DNA of 64,000 nt from UBA4416 sp943362175 (GCA_943362175.1 CALRIU020000008.1:168415-232414); one strand, 5' to 3'. Counted from the first letter of the stretch, positions 26,391 through 34,296 are shown. A program made the numbers and translations. The notes: generated from the sequence alone by a model not told the origin.

Positions 26391-26654
26391 TTATTCCTCT
26401 GTAGGCTCCGGAGCAGACTTGCCTCTCAGGGTTTTCCAAAGGGACGCAATTTGCTTGCGGAAAATGAAGGCCAGCAACAAATAGGGCACGGCCATCAAAT
26501 AGAGAATGCCTTTATTAATGCCACGGGCTACCGAGTTTTCCTGGTCCATGCTGCTTTGCACCGCTGCTTTGCACATAGAGCACTGCGCTTCGCCGATGCC
26601 TGGCAATACTACCAGCAGGACGATAACAACTAATATGAAGCCGTATTTTTTCAT
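26391..26654 (-). CDS. Small membrane protein with exported CxxC motif
   Basis: 87 residues. A hydrophobic N-terminus that may be a signal peptide (MKKYGFILVVIVLLVVLPGIGEAQ) is followed at once by CSMCKAAVQSSM, a conserved-looking CxxC just outside the membrane. A second membrane helix (about 50-68) and an acidic proline tail end the protein. I chose the ATG at 26654 because it gives the signal-like start; a longer open frame upstream runs through a palindromic repeat and into pgeF. The CxxC could bind metal or act in redox; no family name is certain. Confidence 0.65.
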   Translation of the reverse strand: MKKYGFILVVIVLLVVLPGIGEAQCSMCKAAVQSSMDQENSVARGINKGILYLMAVPYLLLAFIFRKQIASLWKTLRGKSAPEPTEE

Positions 26655-26660
26655 GTAGGT

Positions 26661-26721
26661 TCCCGCAGATGGCGCAGAGGAACGCAGAAAAGGTCTGCGA
26701 TAATTGGCGTGATCTGCGGGA
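26661..26721. repeat. 61-bp palindromic element with CCCGCAGAT arms
   Basis: TCCCGCAGAT (26661-26670) is the exact reverse complement of ATCTGCGGGA (26712-26721). Between them CGCAGA/TCTGCG pairs again. A half-copy lies at 19102-19120. It fits a REP-like dispersed repeat, here squeezed between pgeF and the small membrane gene. Confidence 0.75.
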
Positions 26722-26734
26722 CAAATGTAGTAAA

Positions 26735-27442
26735 TTATTTCAACATAATGACTGCCCACATGCGGCCGGTTTTCCCCCCGTCGCGGCGGTAGGAGAAAAA
26801 GTCGGCTTCGGTGGTGCAGCGCTTCATGCTCCAGATATTTTCTTCCGTAATTCCTGCTTCCAGTGCCACAAAGCGGTTGGCCGCCAGGAGATCGAGCTGG
26901 CGCCCGTCCCAGCAAGAGGTTGGAAAACCGGCTTCCCGGAACTGTGCAATGATCTCTTCGCTCACCTCGTAGTTTTCCCGGCAAATGCCCTGGCCGATAG
27001 CGACCCGGATCTCCGGGGCTTCAGCACCCAGTTTTCGCATCTCTTCCAGCGTATGTGCAACGATCCTTCCCAGTGTGCCTTTCCAGCCGCAATGGGCTGC
27101 GCCGATCACCCCGTTTTTTTCGTCATGGAACAGGACAGGATAGCAATCGGCAGCACCAACGGCAATGGCTAATTGCTTTTCAGTAGTCACCAGGGCATCG
27201 CCGGTCTGCTTTCCCGGATGTGCGTGGCAAACCGTATTGCTGTGAATCTGATTTAAATAAGACATCTGTTCAAAACGGATCTCAAGATCATTTAAAGCAA
27301 GCTTCCTGTTCTCCGCAATATGCTCAGAGGTATCGTCGGTTCCTCCCAGGTTAAGGCTTTCAAAAGGCTTGGGAGAAATACCTCCATGGCGGGTGGAAAA
27401 GCCGTGAACTGTAGTTATATGTTGTGTTTTAATCCAGCGCAT
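26735..27442 (-). CDS. pgeF: Peptidoglycan editing factor PgeF (YfiH/laccase-domain protein)
   Basis: 235-residue multicopper-polyphenol-oxidase-fold protein. Hallmarks are HGFSTRHGGIS, the YLNQIHSNTV strand, TGDALVTTEKQLAIAVGAADCYPVLF, the metal-site motif AAHCGWKGTLGRIV and the C-terminal FFSYRRDGGKTGRMWAVI. PgeF family enzymes remove wrongly built muropeptide side chains (L-Ser in place of L-Ala) and were formerly annotated as laccases. The zinc-binding His and Cys appear intact. It is divergent from the RiPP operon that follows. Confidence 0.92.
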   Translation of the reverse strand: MRWIKTQHITTVHGFSTRHGGISPKPFESLNLGGTDDTSEHIAENRKLALNDLEIRFEQMSYLNQIHSNTVCHAHPGKQTGDALVTTEKQLAIAVGAADCYPVLFHDEKNGVIGAAHCGWKGTLGRIVAHTLEEMRKLGAEAPEIRVAIGQGICRENYEVSEEIIAQFREAGFPTSCWDGRQLDLLAANRFVALEAGITEENIWSMKRCTTEADFFSYRRDGGKTGRMWAVIMLK

Positions 27443-27536
27443 CGGAATTTTATTGTAGCAGAAAGGTATTAAATTTCTTTAAAACGCCATTGGTCTTACC
27501 CTTAATCAGGTATTAAAAAAGCCTTTCAGGGCGGTA

Positions 27537-27567
27537 TTTGAGGTATTTGAGGACATCAGTAGTTTTA
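27537..27567 (+). promoter_or_regulatory. Putative promoter of the RiPP operon
   Basis: TTTG at 27537-27540, a 19-nt spacer and TAGTTTTA at 27560-27567 match TTTG-N19-TAnnTTTG except for the final base. It would give a leader RNA of about 85 nt before the first precursor gene. Confidence 0.5.
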
Positions 27568-27659
27568 TATCGGTGAATCGCAACCGTATTCATCAGTCAA
27601 AAAGCTTCATTGACTTTAAAACGCTGAGGCACGAGTAATTGATTAAAAAAATAATACGG

Positions 27660-27917
27660 ATGAAACAAAAAAAATTAAACGCAATTCCAGAGCTAAAATC
27701 CGGGAATGGGAAAATGATAGGCGGGTTTTCTTCACTCACACCTGAGCAGATGTCGAAAATTTCGGGAGGAGCAAATGAAAGGTGTACAAATTCAAATAAT
27801 AATTGTACTAACAATATGAGTTGCTCGGGTAGAAATAATTCATGTGCAAATATTGTGTCTTGTGAGGGTTTAAATTTTAGCTGTACGCAGGGCTTGCCTT
27901 TTCCGGTATTGCAATAG
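27660..27917 (+). CDS. RiPP precursor peptide 1 (GG leader, six-Cys core)
   Basis: 85-residue precursor. The leader has NAIPELKS, then IGGFSSLTPEQMSKISGG, a double-glycine leader of the GG-Bacteroidales type in which a GGF box precedes the cleavage GG. The core holds six cysteines in Asn/Ser-rich sequence (RCTNSNNNCTNNMSC, CSGRNNSC, ANIVSCEGLNFSC) and ends PFPVLQ. It is the most divergent of five paralogues, with Cys spacing alternating 6 and 5 residues. I chose the ATG at 27660, aligned with the other four. The maturase and exporter are encoded downstream. Confidence 0.82.
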   Translation: MKQKKLNAIPELKSGNGKMIGGFSSLTPEQMSKISGGANERCTNSNNNCTNNMSCSGRNNSCANIVSCEGLNFSCTQGLPFPVLQ

Positions 27918-27999
27918 ATCTCTTTCTTGACGAAAATCAGATGTCCTTATGCAAGGAGGACTTTAATGATCAATTAACTATACTACTAAAAATAAAGAA

Positions 28000-28263
28000 A
28001 TGAAACCTATTGTAGATCAAATTCCTGGGTTGAACTTAGACGGAAACAAGCTTTCCGGTGGTTTTAGCGCTTTGCCGGCAACACACATGGCCAAAATTAA
28101 AGGTGGCGGTGGCACTAACGGAGGATGCACTAATAATGCCCAATGTAATTCCGGCATGAACAGTAGCTGCTCAAACCGGTTGGGATGTGAAGGCACGACT
28201 AACCATAACTGTACGAACCAATACCCGTGCGGGATCACTAAGCCGGTTCCGGTTCTGCAGTAG
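28000..28263 (+). CDS. RiPP precursor peptide 2 (type A)
   Basis: 87 residues. The leader is DQIPGLNLDGNKLSGGFSAL followed by ATHMAKIKGG; the core starts GGTNGGCTNNAQC. Six Cys form three C-x5-C pairs (CTNNAQC, CSNRLGC, CTNQYPC) separated by seven residues, giving a 14-residue period. Each pair is preceded by Asn at -3 and has Asn at +2 (N-G-G-C-T-N, N-S-S-C-S-N, N-H-N-C-T-N). The tail PVPVLQ nearly repeats that of peptide 1. It is closest to peptide 5. Confidence 0.85.
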   Translation: MKPIVDQIPGLNLDGNKLSGGFSALPATHMAKIKGGGGTNGGCTNNAQCNSGMNSSCSNRLGCEGTTNHNCTNQYPCGITKPVPVLQ

Positions 28264-28380
28264 TTCAACGATGATTCATGCCTGTTGTGTGATTAAAAAT
28301 GCAATTTACTGCGCATTAATAGTTAACATCCCAATTAACTTTAAAAAGTTTGGGTTTAATAAATTCCAAAGAGGATAAAA

Positions 28381-28641
28381 ATGAAAAGAAAAATTTTTAA
28401 AACGATTCCCGATCTGATTTCTGAAAACGGTACATTGAAAGGTGGGTTTTCGACATTAACGGAACAACAAATGGCCCGTATAGGTGGTGGAGCCAATAAT
28501 TCATGTACGAATAACTACTGTGGAATGGGCACAAATAATGAATGTACTAATAAGACATTTTGCTGGTTTGGAAGTAACGCCAGTGCCTGCAGTAATCTTT
28601 CAGACTGTATATGCATTCAGCTTGGCGATGTCGTTAAATAA
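28381..28641 (+). CDS. RiPP precursor peptide 3 (type B)
   Basis: 86 residues. The leader is KTIPDLISENGTLKGGFSTL then TEQQMARIGGG; the core is NNSCTNNYCGMGTNNECTNK with CSNLSDC further on. It carries seven Cys: three C-x4/5-C pairs plus one extra Cys near the end (CICIQ). It lacks the Q-ending tail of the others and ends DVVK. It is closest to peptide 4, with which it shares the CGMG turn. No internal terminator is visible before the next precursor. Confidence 0.84.
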   Translation: MKRKIFKTIPDLISENGTLKGGFSTLTEQQMARIGGGANNSCTNNYCGMGTNNECTNKTFCWFGSNASACSNLSDCICIQLGDVVK

Positions 28642-28868
28642 GCAGGTGAGAACTTTGTTTCCTGATTAACGTAACGCCAGCTGCCTTTACACAATGGGTC
28701 AAACGTTCCATCGGTTGTAAAGACTGACCATCGCTCATTAAAGGCCCTTATGACGCAACAAACCGATACAAACGTAGCAGTTACAAGGCAGATCGATAGG
28801 CAGCATGCAAAACAAACACTTACCTGAAAATTCTTTTTTATGTTATAACTATCAAATCTTAGCAGTAT

Positions 28869-29132
28869 ATGAAAAAAAAGAATGTAAACACAATTCCGGG
28901 TCTGATCTCTGAGAAAGGAATTCTGAAGGGCGGATTCGCGGCCTTAACAGAAAAACAGATGTCGCGGATCAGTGGCGGCGGAAACAACAGATGCACCAAT
29001 CAAGGCTGTGGAATGGGTTCGAATACCACATGCACGAATATGACACTTTGTGTGCCAACCAGTAATGTAAGCGCGTGCAGAAACCTGGGCGATTGTGCCG
29101 AAATACCGGGTGATAAATCTGTTGTTCAATAA
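28869..29132 (+). CDS. RiPP precursor peptide 4 (type B)
   Basis: 87 residues. The leader is NTIPGLISEKGILKGGFAAL then TEKQMSRISGG; the core has CTNQGC, CTNMTLC and CRNLGDC separated by seven and eight residues, six Cys in all, ending SVVQ. It is a paralogue of peptide 3. The 227-bp gap upstream is the longest inside the precursor array; I see no gene there, and it may hold a secondary promoter, though no good consensus is present. Confidence 0.84.
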   Translation: MKKKNVNTIPGLISEKGILKGGFAALTEKQMSRISGGGNNRCTNQGCGMGSNTTCTNMTLCVPTSNVSACRNLGDCAEIPGDKSVVQ

Positions 29133-29188
29133 TACAACGCGTGCCTTTTAAGCGCTCAAACATGACTATTAACAAAAAAAGTAAAACC

Positions 29189-29455
29189 ATGAAAAAGACA
29201 TTGACTAATATTCCGAAATTAAACACGACCGATCATAAACTATCAGGTGGCTTCAGCGCTTTGCCGGCCAAACAAATGGCAAAAATTAAGGGAGGCGACG
29301 GAACAAACGGAGGATGCACGAATAACTCACAGTGTAATGCAGGTACAAATGAGCTCTGCACCAATATGATGATATGCGGTGATGCCAGTAATACGAGATG
29401 CGACAACAGGGGTGCTTGTGCCATCGGCGGGCACAGCGGTCCTGTTACACAATAA
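29189..29455 (+). CDS. RiPP precursor peptide 5 (type A)
   Basis: 88 residues from the ATG at 29189 (MKKTLTNIPKL), chosen to align with its paralogues; an in-frame ATG upstream would add 16 residues. The leader is DHKLSGGFSALPAKQMAKIK then GG; the core has CTNNSQC, CTNMMIC and CDNRGAC at 14-residue period, with Asn at -3 of each first Cys (N-G-G-C, N-E-L-C, N-T-R-C) and at +2. It ends GPVTQ. It is a close copy of peptide 2. An intrinsic terminator follows within 30 bp. Confidence 0.84.
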   Translation: MKKTLTNIPKLNTTDHKLSGGFSALPAKQMAKIKGGDGTNGGCTNNSQCNAGTNELCTNMMICGDASNTRCDNRGACAIGGHSGPVTQ

Positions 29456-29483
29456 TTAACCTGATAAGACATCTCTATATAAT

Positions 29484-29512
29484 CGGCTGTAATCGCTACA
29501 GCCGTTTTTTTT
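29484..29512 (+). terminator. Intrinsic terminator/attenuator between precursors and maturase
   Basis: CGGCTGT (29484-29490), a 7-nt loop and ACAGCCG (29498-29504), followed by eight T. The radical SAM start codon is only 11 bp beyond, with no room for a separate promoter, so the enzymes are probably expressed by read-through at a lower level than the precursors. Confidence 0.85.
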
Positions 29513-29523
29513 AAATCCACATC

Positions 29524-30822
29524 ATGAGAACAAGTCAATTTAATAATTTTTTTCACTACGAAGGAAAACAAATCGGGTACAATGCGTATTCCAACGAATT
29601 TGCTCTCCTGGAGCCGGAGTTGTACGATCTCTTTGCAGCCGCTAAGCGCGAGCAGGGCTGGGATGAACTAAAAGCGATCCACCCGGAATTTTACGGGTTC
29701 CTTATTGAAAAAGGATTCCTGATAGAAGATACAATCGATGAGATCCAGAATGTGAAAGACCTGGTCAGAAAGATCGACCATGAGAACGAAGAGTTTTTTC
29801 AACTCACGATCAACCCTACCATGAATTGCAACTTCAAGTGCTGGTATTGTTATGAAACGCACATCAAAGCCTCTAAGATGTCGCCCGATACCATTATCAA
29901 CATTACTAAACTCGTTGATAGTGTTTTGGAAGAAAAGAAAGATCTTAAGGCATTTCACTTACAGTGGTTTGGTGGTGAGCCATTGCTATACTTTGACTCC
30001 ACTGTTCAGCCGCTGTTGGAAAGCATTTATCCAAAAATGGTAGCAAGAAATATACAGTTCTCTTCCGGCTTTACAAGTAACGGATTACTGATTAACCAAA
30101 AGATGCTTGACATTTGTAAAGGCCTGGGCGTAAGTCATTTCCAGATTACCCTTGATGGGCATAGAGAAAGGCATAACCAGGTAAGATACGTTTCTAAGGA
30201 AAGAGGTTCTTACGACGAAATTGTAAGTAATATTAAATTATGTGCTGATAATGGCATGACAACCAGCGTGAGACTCAATGTATCCCAGGAAACGCTCAAC
30301 AGTAATATCCTGGAAATCCTCAACGATTTCAGCGATCTCAAAGAAGAAAGCAAGCCCTACATCAATTTTTCTTTCCATGAAGTATGGCAGGAAGAAAAGA
30401 ATATTACCCAGGACATCCAGGACGTGGTAAACGAATTCCGTGAACGCAATATCAATACGTTTTATAAGGGAGTAAACTTAGATACCGTCAGAAATTCCTG
30501 CTATGCGGATAAAAAAAACCATGCCACTATCAATTACAATGGTGACGTTTTCAAATGCACAGCGCGAGACTTTGAAACCAAATCGAGAGAAGGAATTCTT
30601 ACGGAAGATGGTAAAATCGAATGGAATGAGAAGCATGAGAAGCGGATGAATTCCAAATTTAAGAATCCACCTTGTCTTAAATGCAGCATTCTGCCCATTT
30701 GTAACGGCGGTTGTTCTCAGCAGGCCGTAGAAAATGAGGGACGCGAATATTGTATTCATAATTTCGACGAAAACGAGAAGCTGGATATTATTAAGGATAA
30801 GTTCCTATATGTCATCTCGTAA
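29524..30822 (+). CDS. Radical SAM/SPASM peptide maturase
   Basis: 432-residue peptide-modifying radical SAM enzyme. Residues 1-90 resemble a RiPP-recognition region. The radical SAM cluster motif is CNFKCWYC (Cys102, 106, 109); GGEPLLY follows at 150-156. The C-terminal SPASM domain has the full seven-Cys pattern: Cys326, Gly340, Cys345, then Cys384-x2-Cys387-x5-Cys393-x3-Cys397, and Cys410. It should therefore carry three 4Fe-4S clusters. Related enzymes install thioether or C-C crosslinks in Cys-rich precursors, which fits the five upstream peptides; the exact bond is unknown. Confidence 0.92.
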   Translation: MRTSQFNNFFHYEGKQIGYNAYSNEFALLEPELYDLFAAAKREQGWDELKAIHPEFYGFLIEKGFLIEDTIDEIQNVKDLVRKIDHENEEFFQLTINPTMNCNFKCWYCYETHIKASKMSPDTIINITKLVDSVLEEKKDLKAFHLQWFGGEPLLYFDSTVQPLLESIYPKMVARNIQFSSGFTSNGLLINQKMLDICKGLGVSHFQITLDGHRERHNQVRYVSKERGSYDEIVSNIKLCADNGMTTSVRLNVSQETLNSNILEILNDFSDLKEESKPYINFSFHEVWQEEKNITQDIQDVVNEFRERNINTFYKGVNLDTVRNSCYADKKNHATINYNGDVFKCTARDFETKSREGILTEDGKIEWNEKHEKRMNSKFKNPPCLKCSILPICNGGCSQQAVENEGREYCIHNFDENEKLDIIKDKFLYVIS

Positions 30823-30899
30823 AAATCATACAGGATGTTTTTCATGCATTCTGTTGACAGAGGGGATTGTTGTTGAATGTTTAACCGTTGTGAGATGAC

Positions 30900-33122
30900 A
30901 TGCTGAACAAATTTCCTGTAGTTAAGCAGGCAGATGCTAAAGACTGCGGCCCAACCTGTTTAAAGATCATCGCCAAATATTATGGAAAAAACCTTTCCAT
31001 AGAAACGCTGAGGGAACTGAGTGAAACAACCCGGGAAGGAAGCAGCCTGCTGACATTAAGCGATGCCGCTGAAAAGCTTAGCTTTCGTACCCTGGGCGTA
31101 AGAATCTCCTTAAACCGCTTAACAGAGGCGTCGTTGCCTTGTATACTGCATTGGAACAAAAACCACTATGTGGTACTCTATGATATAAAAAAAAGGACAT
31201 TCTTTGGGAAAAGAAGGCGGATATTTAAAGTATCCGACCCATCCTATGGTCTTCTTGAATATACGGAGGAGGAGTTTCTGAAGCGTTGGATAGGCAATAA
31301 CGCTGATGCCTCGACCGAAGAGGGAGTCAGTCTGCTGCTGGAGCCGACGGGTAAATTCTTTGACGCTGAGCAGGATGAAGACAAGCGGGCCGGCCGTTAT
31401 GGCTTTGCCTTTCTGTTCAGGTATTTCGGGAAGTACAAAGCTTACATCGTGCAGTTAATTATCGGGTTATTGGCCGGTAGCCTGTTGCAGCTGATCTTTC
31501 CCTTCCTCACCCAAAGCGTCGTGGATGTGGGCATTAAGCAAAACGATCTTCATTTCGTTTACATTATCCTGCTGGCGCAGCTCTTTTTATTTTTTGGCAG
31601 AACGGCGCTGGAAGTAGTGAGGAGCTGGATCCTGCTTTATCTTTCGGCCAGGATAAACATATCGCTTATTTCCGATTTTTTTATCAAGCTCATGAACCTG
31701 CCCATTTCCTTTTTTGATGTGCGGATGACGGGCGATATCATGCAGCGCATCAACGACCACCATCGCATCGAGCGCCTTCTGACCACCTCTTCCCTCAGCG
31801 TCTTGTTTTCGCTCATCAATGTGCTTATCATGGGAAGCGTGCTGGCCTATTATAACTTCAGCATCTTCGCGGTATTTTTTGTTGGCAGCCTGTTATACGT
31901 TGCCTGGGTCATCTTATTTTTGAAACGAAGAGAGCGCCTGGATTACAAGCGCTTTTCGGAAATAAGCCAGGAGCAAAGCAAGGTCATCGAGCTCATTAAC
32001 GGCATGCAGGAGATAAAGCTCCACAACGCTGAAAAACAAAAACGCTGGGGCTGGGAATATGTTCAGGCGCGCTTGTTTAAAGTGTCGATGAAGGGCCTTG
32101 CCCTGGAGCAGGTACAGAGCATAGGCTCTAATTTTATTAACGAGCTTAAAAATATTTTCATCCTCTTCCTGTCGGCGGGGCTGGTGATGAAGGGGCAGAT
32201 CACCCTGGGAATGATGATGGCGATCAATAGTATTGTGGGGAGCTTAAACGGACCGGTCATACAGATGATCGGATTTATCAGGGAGGTGCAGGATGCCAGG
32301 ATCTCTCTGGCACGGCTGGCCGAAATCCACGACAAGGAGGATGAGGTGCAGCAGGAAGCGGCACAAACCGGCGAAGTCAACGCCGTTTCGGATATTGTGG
32401 TTGACAACGTGTCATTCCGATATCTTGGGTCTGAGAAAAACGTATTGGAAAACCTGAGCCTGGTGATCCCGGCTAATAAGATCACCGCGATAGTAGGAAG
32501 CAGCGGAAGCGGTAAAACTACCCTGATGAAATTATTACTGAAGTTTTATGAGCCTGTTGAGGGAAGAATTTTGGTTGACAAAACCAATTTGCGGGACATC
32601 AAACAAAAAACATGGCGTCAGCACGTAGGAACGGTGATGCAGGAAGGCTATATCTTTAACGATACCATTGCCGGCAACATTGCTGTAGGGGTTGATAAAG
32701 TGGATAAGGAGCGCTTGCTCCATGCCGCCGGGGTAGCAAATAGTAAAGCATTCATCGAGGAGTATCCTTTGCGTTACAATACCAAGATCGGTGGGGAAGG
32801 CGTGGGGCTGAGCACCGGGCAAAAGCAGCGCCTGTTGATTGCCAGGGCCGTTTATAAAAATCCGGAGATGCTGTTTTTTGACGAAGCAACCAGCGCCCTG
32901 GATGCCAATAACGAGAAACAGATCATGCAAAATCTCAACGTTTTTTTTCGCAAAAAAACCGTGGTGATCATCGCTCACCGCCTGAGCACCGTGATAAATG
33001 CCGATCAGATCGTTGTGCTTGAAAAGGGAAGAATTATCGAAACGGGAAATCATGAGGAGCTGGTCAGAAAAAAGGGCGTTTATTTCGAGCTTGTACGGAA
33101 CCAGCTACAGCTCGGAAGCTGA
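30900..33122 (+). CDS. C39 peptidase-containing ABC exporter (PCAT)
   Basis: 740 residues. An N-terminal C39 protease (QADAKDCGPTC with Cys16, His89 in NKNHYVVLYD, Asp113 in SDPSYG) cuts precursors after double glycine. A six-helix membrane domain (about 165-450) and an ABC ATPase follow: Walker A GSSGSGKTT near 533, signature LSTGQ near 637 (instead of the usual LSGGQ), Walker B MLFFDEATSALD and the H-loop IIAHR. The neighbouring precursors all end their leader in GG, so this is almost surely their processing exporter. It starts 77 bp after the maturase gene. Confidence 0.94.
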   Translation: MLNKFPVVKQADAKDCGPTCLKIIAKYYGKNLSIETLRELSETTREGSSLLTLSDAAEKLSFRTLGVRISLNRLTEASLPCILHWNKNHYVVLYDIKKRTFFGKRRRIFKVSDPSYGLLEYTEEEFLKRWIGNNADASTEEGVSLLLEPTGKFFDAEQDEDKRAGRYGFAFLFRYFGKYKAYIVQLIIGLLAGSLLQLIFPFLTQSVVDVGIKQNDLHFVYIILLAQLFLFFGRTALEVVRSWILLYLSARINISLISDFFIKLMNLPISFFDVRMTGDIMQRINDHHRIERLLTTSSLSVLFSLINVLIMGSVLAYYNFSIFAVFFVGSLLYVAWVILFLKRRERLDYKRFSEISQEQSKVIELINGMQEIKLHNAEKQKRWGWEYVQARLFKVSMKGLALEQVQSIGSNFINELKNIFILFLSAGLVMKGQITLGMMMAINSIVGSLNGPVIQMIGFIREVQDARISLARLAEIHDKEDEVQQEAAQTGEVNAVSDIVVDNVSFRYLGSEKNVLENLSLVIPANKITAIVGSSGSGKTTLMKLLLKFYEPVEGRILVDKTNLRDIKQKTWRQHVGTVMQEGYIFNDTIAGNIAVGVDKVDKERLLHAAGVANSKAFIEEYPLRYNTKIGGEGVGLSTGQKQRLLIARAVYKNPEMLFFDEATSALDANNEKQIMQNLNVFFRKKTVVIIAHRLSTVINADQIVVLEKGRIIETGNHEELVRKKGVYFELVRNQLQLGS

Positions 33123-33166
33123 GACACATCCATGACCAAGCCATTCCTATTTCGCACACATTAAAT

Positions 33167-34171
33167 ATGCCGGATAATAAGAAGATACCCATTCATAAGC
33201 CCCTCGAAGATCCCGTGGGCCTTCAGGAGCATGCAGAACCCGACATACCCCTGCGGAGCGAGGAAATTCAGGAGATACTGGAAAAAATGCCCCATTGGTT
33301 TATCCGTTGGGGTTCTATCATAACGCTGTTGATGATCCTGGTCGTGCTGCAGATAGCATATATGATAAAATATCCGGATGTTTTTTCTGCTCCTGTAGTG
33401 GTGTCAACGCCTGTTCCACCCGAAACGATAACCGCTGGATCAAACGGAAGAATAGAAGCTGTCCTGGCAAACGAGGGAGCTGTCATTCAGGCCAGGTCGC
33501 CGCTAATGGTGCTGGAAAACATGGCCGATTATAGGGAAGTGTTCCGCTTGAAGCAGCTAAGCGATACCATAGATCATGGCCTGACAGCATTTCCTTTTGA
33601 ATTATTTGAACAGGCAAGGCTAGGCTCTGTAGAACCCTGGTTTATACACTTCCGGGAAGCCACCCGTGAACATCGGGACCCGGAAATTCGAAGGGCATTT
33701 CTTCAATTAAAAAAAGCCATCAAGGAATGGGATTTTAATTATGTGATCCGCTCTTCTATCGGCGGTGTCATAAGCTACACGCGCCCATGGAAAGAAGACC
33801 AGCCGGTGAGCGCGAACGAATCGCTTGCGATGATCACCCCGTCGGATCCGGATACGCTTGTCGCCAGGGGAAAAGTGGCTGCGAAGCAGGTCTACGCTCT
33901 GAAAGCAGGACAGAAGGTAATGATCCGTTTGGATCATTATCCGGCCGATACATTTGGCATGGTCCGTGGCACTTTAAGTGCCGTTTCACCGCTACCGGAT
34001 AGAGACGGCTATTTCAGCTTTGAGGTTACCTTGCCCGGGGGACTCGAAACGTCCTGCAAAGGCAAGCTCCCATTCAGGTACGAGATGAGTGCTGATGCGG
34101 ATATCATTACCGAGGACCTGCGCCTGATCCAACGGGTCTTTTATCAGTTCAGGAACCTGTTCATGCCCTGA
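33167..34171 (+). CDS. HlyD-family periplasmic adaptor, short form
   Basis: 334-residue membrane-fusion protein: a cytoplasmic N-terminal stretch, one membrane helix (about 47-66), then a split biotinyl-lipoyl-like beta domain (ITAGSNGRIEAVLANEGAVIQ and SSIGGVISYTRPWKEDQPVS) and a beta-barrel (VRGTLSAVSPLPDRDGYFSFEV). The region that in most HlyD proteins forms a long coiled-coil hairpin is only about 90 residues here. It starts 44 bp after the PCAT gene and would link it to an outer-membrane channel, which is not encoded nearby. Confidence 0.88.
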   Translation: MPDNKKIPIHKPLEDPVGLQEHAEPDIPLRSEEIQEILEKMPHWFIRWGSIITLLMILVVLQIAYMIKYPDVFSAPVVVSTPVPPETITAGSNGRIEAVLANEGAVIQARSPLMVLENMADYREVFRLKQLSDTIDHGLTAFPFELFEQARLGSVEPWFIHFREATREHRDPEIRRAFLQLKKAIKEWDFNYVIRSSIGGVISYTRPWKEDQPVSANESLAMITPSDPDTLVARGKVAAKQVYALKAGQKVMIRLDHYPADTFGMVRGTLSAVSPLPDRDGYFSFEVTLPGGLETSCKGKLPFRYEMSADADIITEDLRLIQRVFYQFRNLFMP

Positions 34172-34296
34172 TAGTCCTTTCCGGAAATGCCCTGCAAGCC
34201 ATTTGATCTGAAAGAGGTGCTGCTTGCCGGCAGTCGGCTGGCTACAGGCCGGTTAAATCAGCCGGCTCCCTTGTTATACAGGCTTCTGGTGCATTC

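Noticed and set aside
27443..27660. Small ORF antisense to the first precursor leader
   Set aside because: It runs through the promoter region and the antisense of the leader; its composition is not coding-like.
27660..29455. Lanthipeptide or lasso-peptide cluster
   Set aside because: No LanM/LanBC, lasso cyclase or YcaO gene is present; the only modifying enzyme is a radical SAM/SPASM protein.
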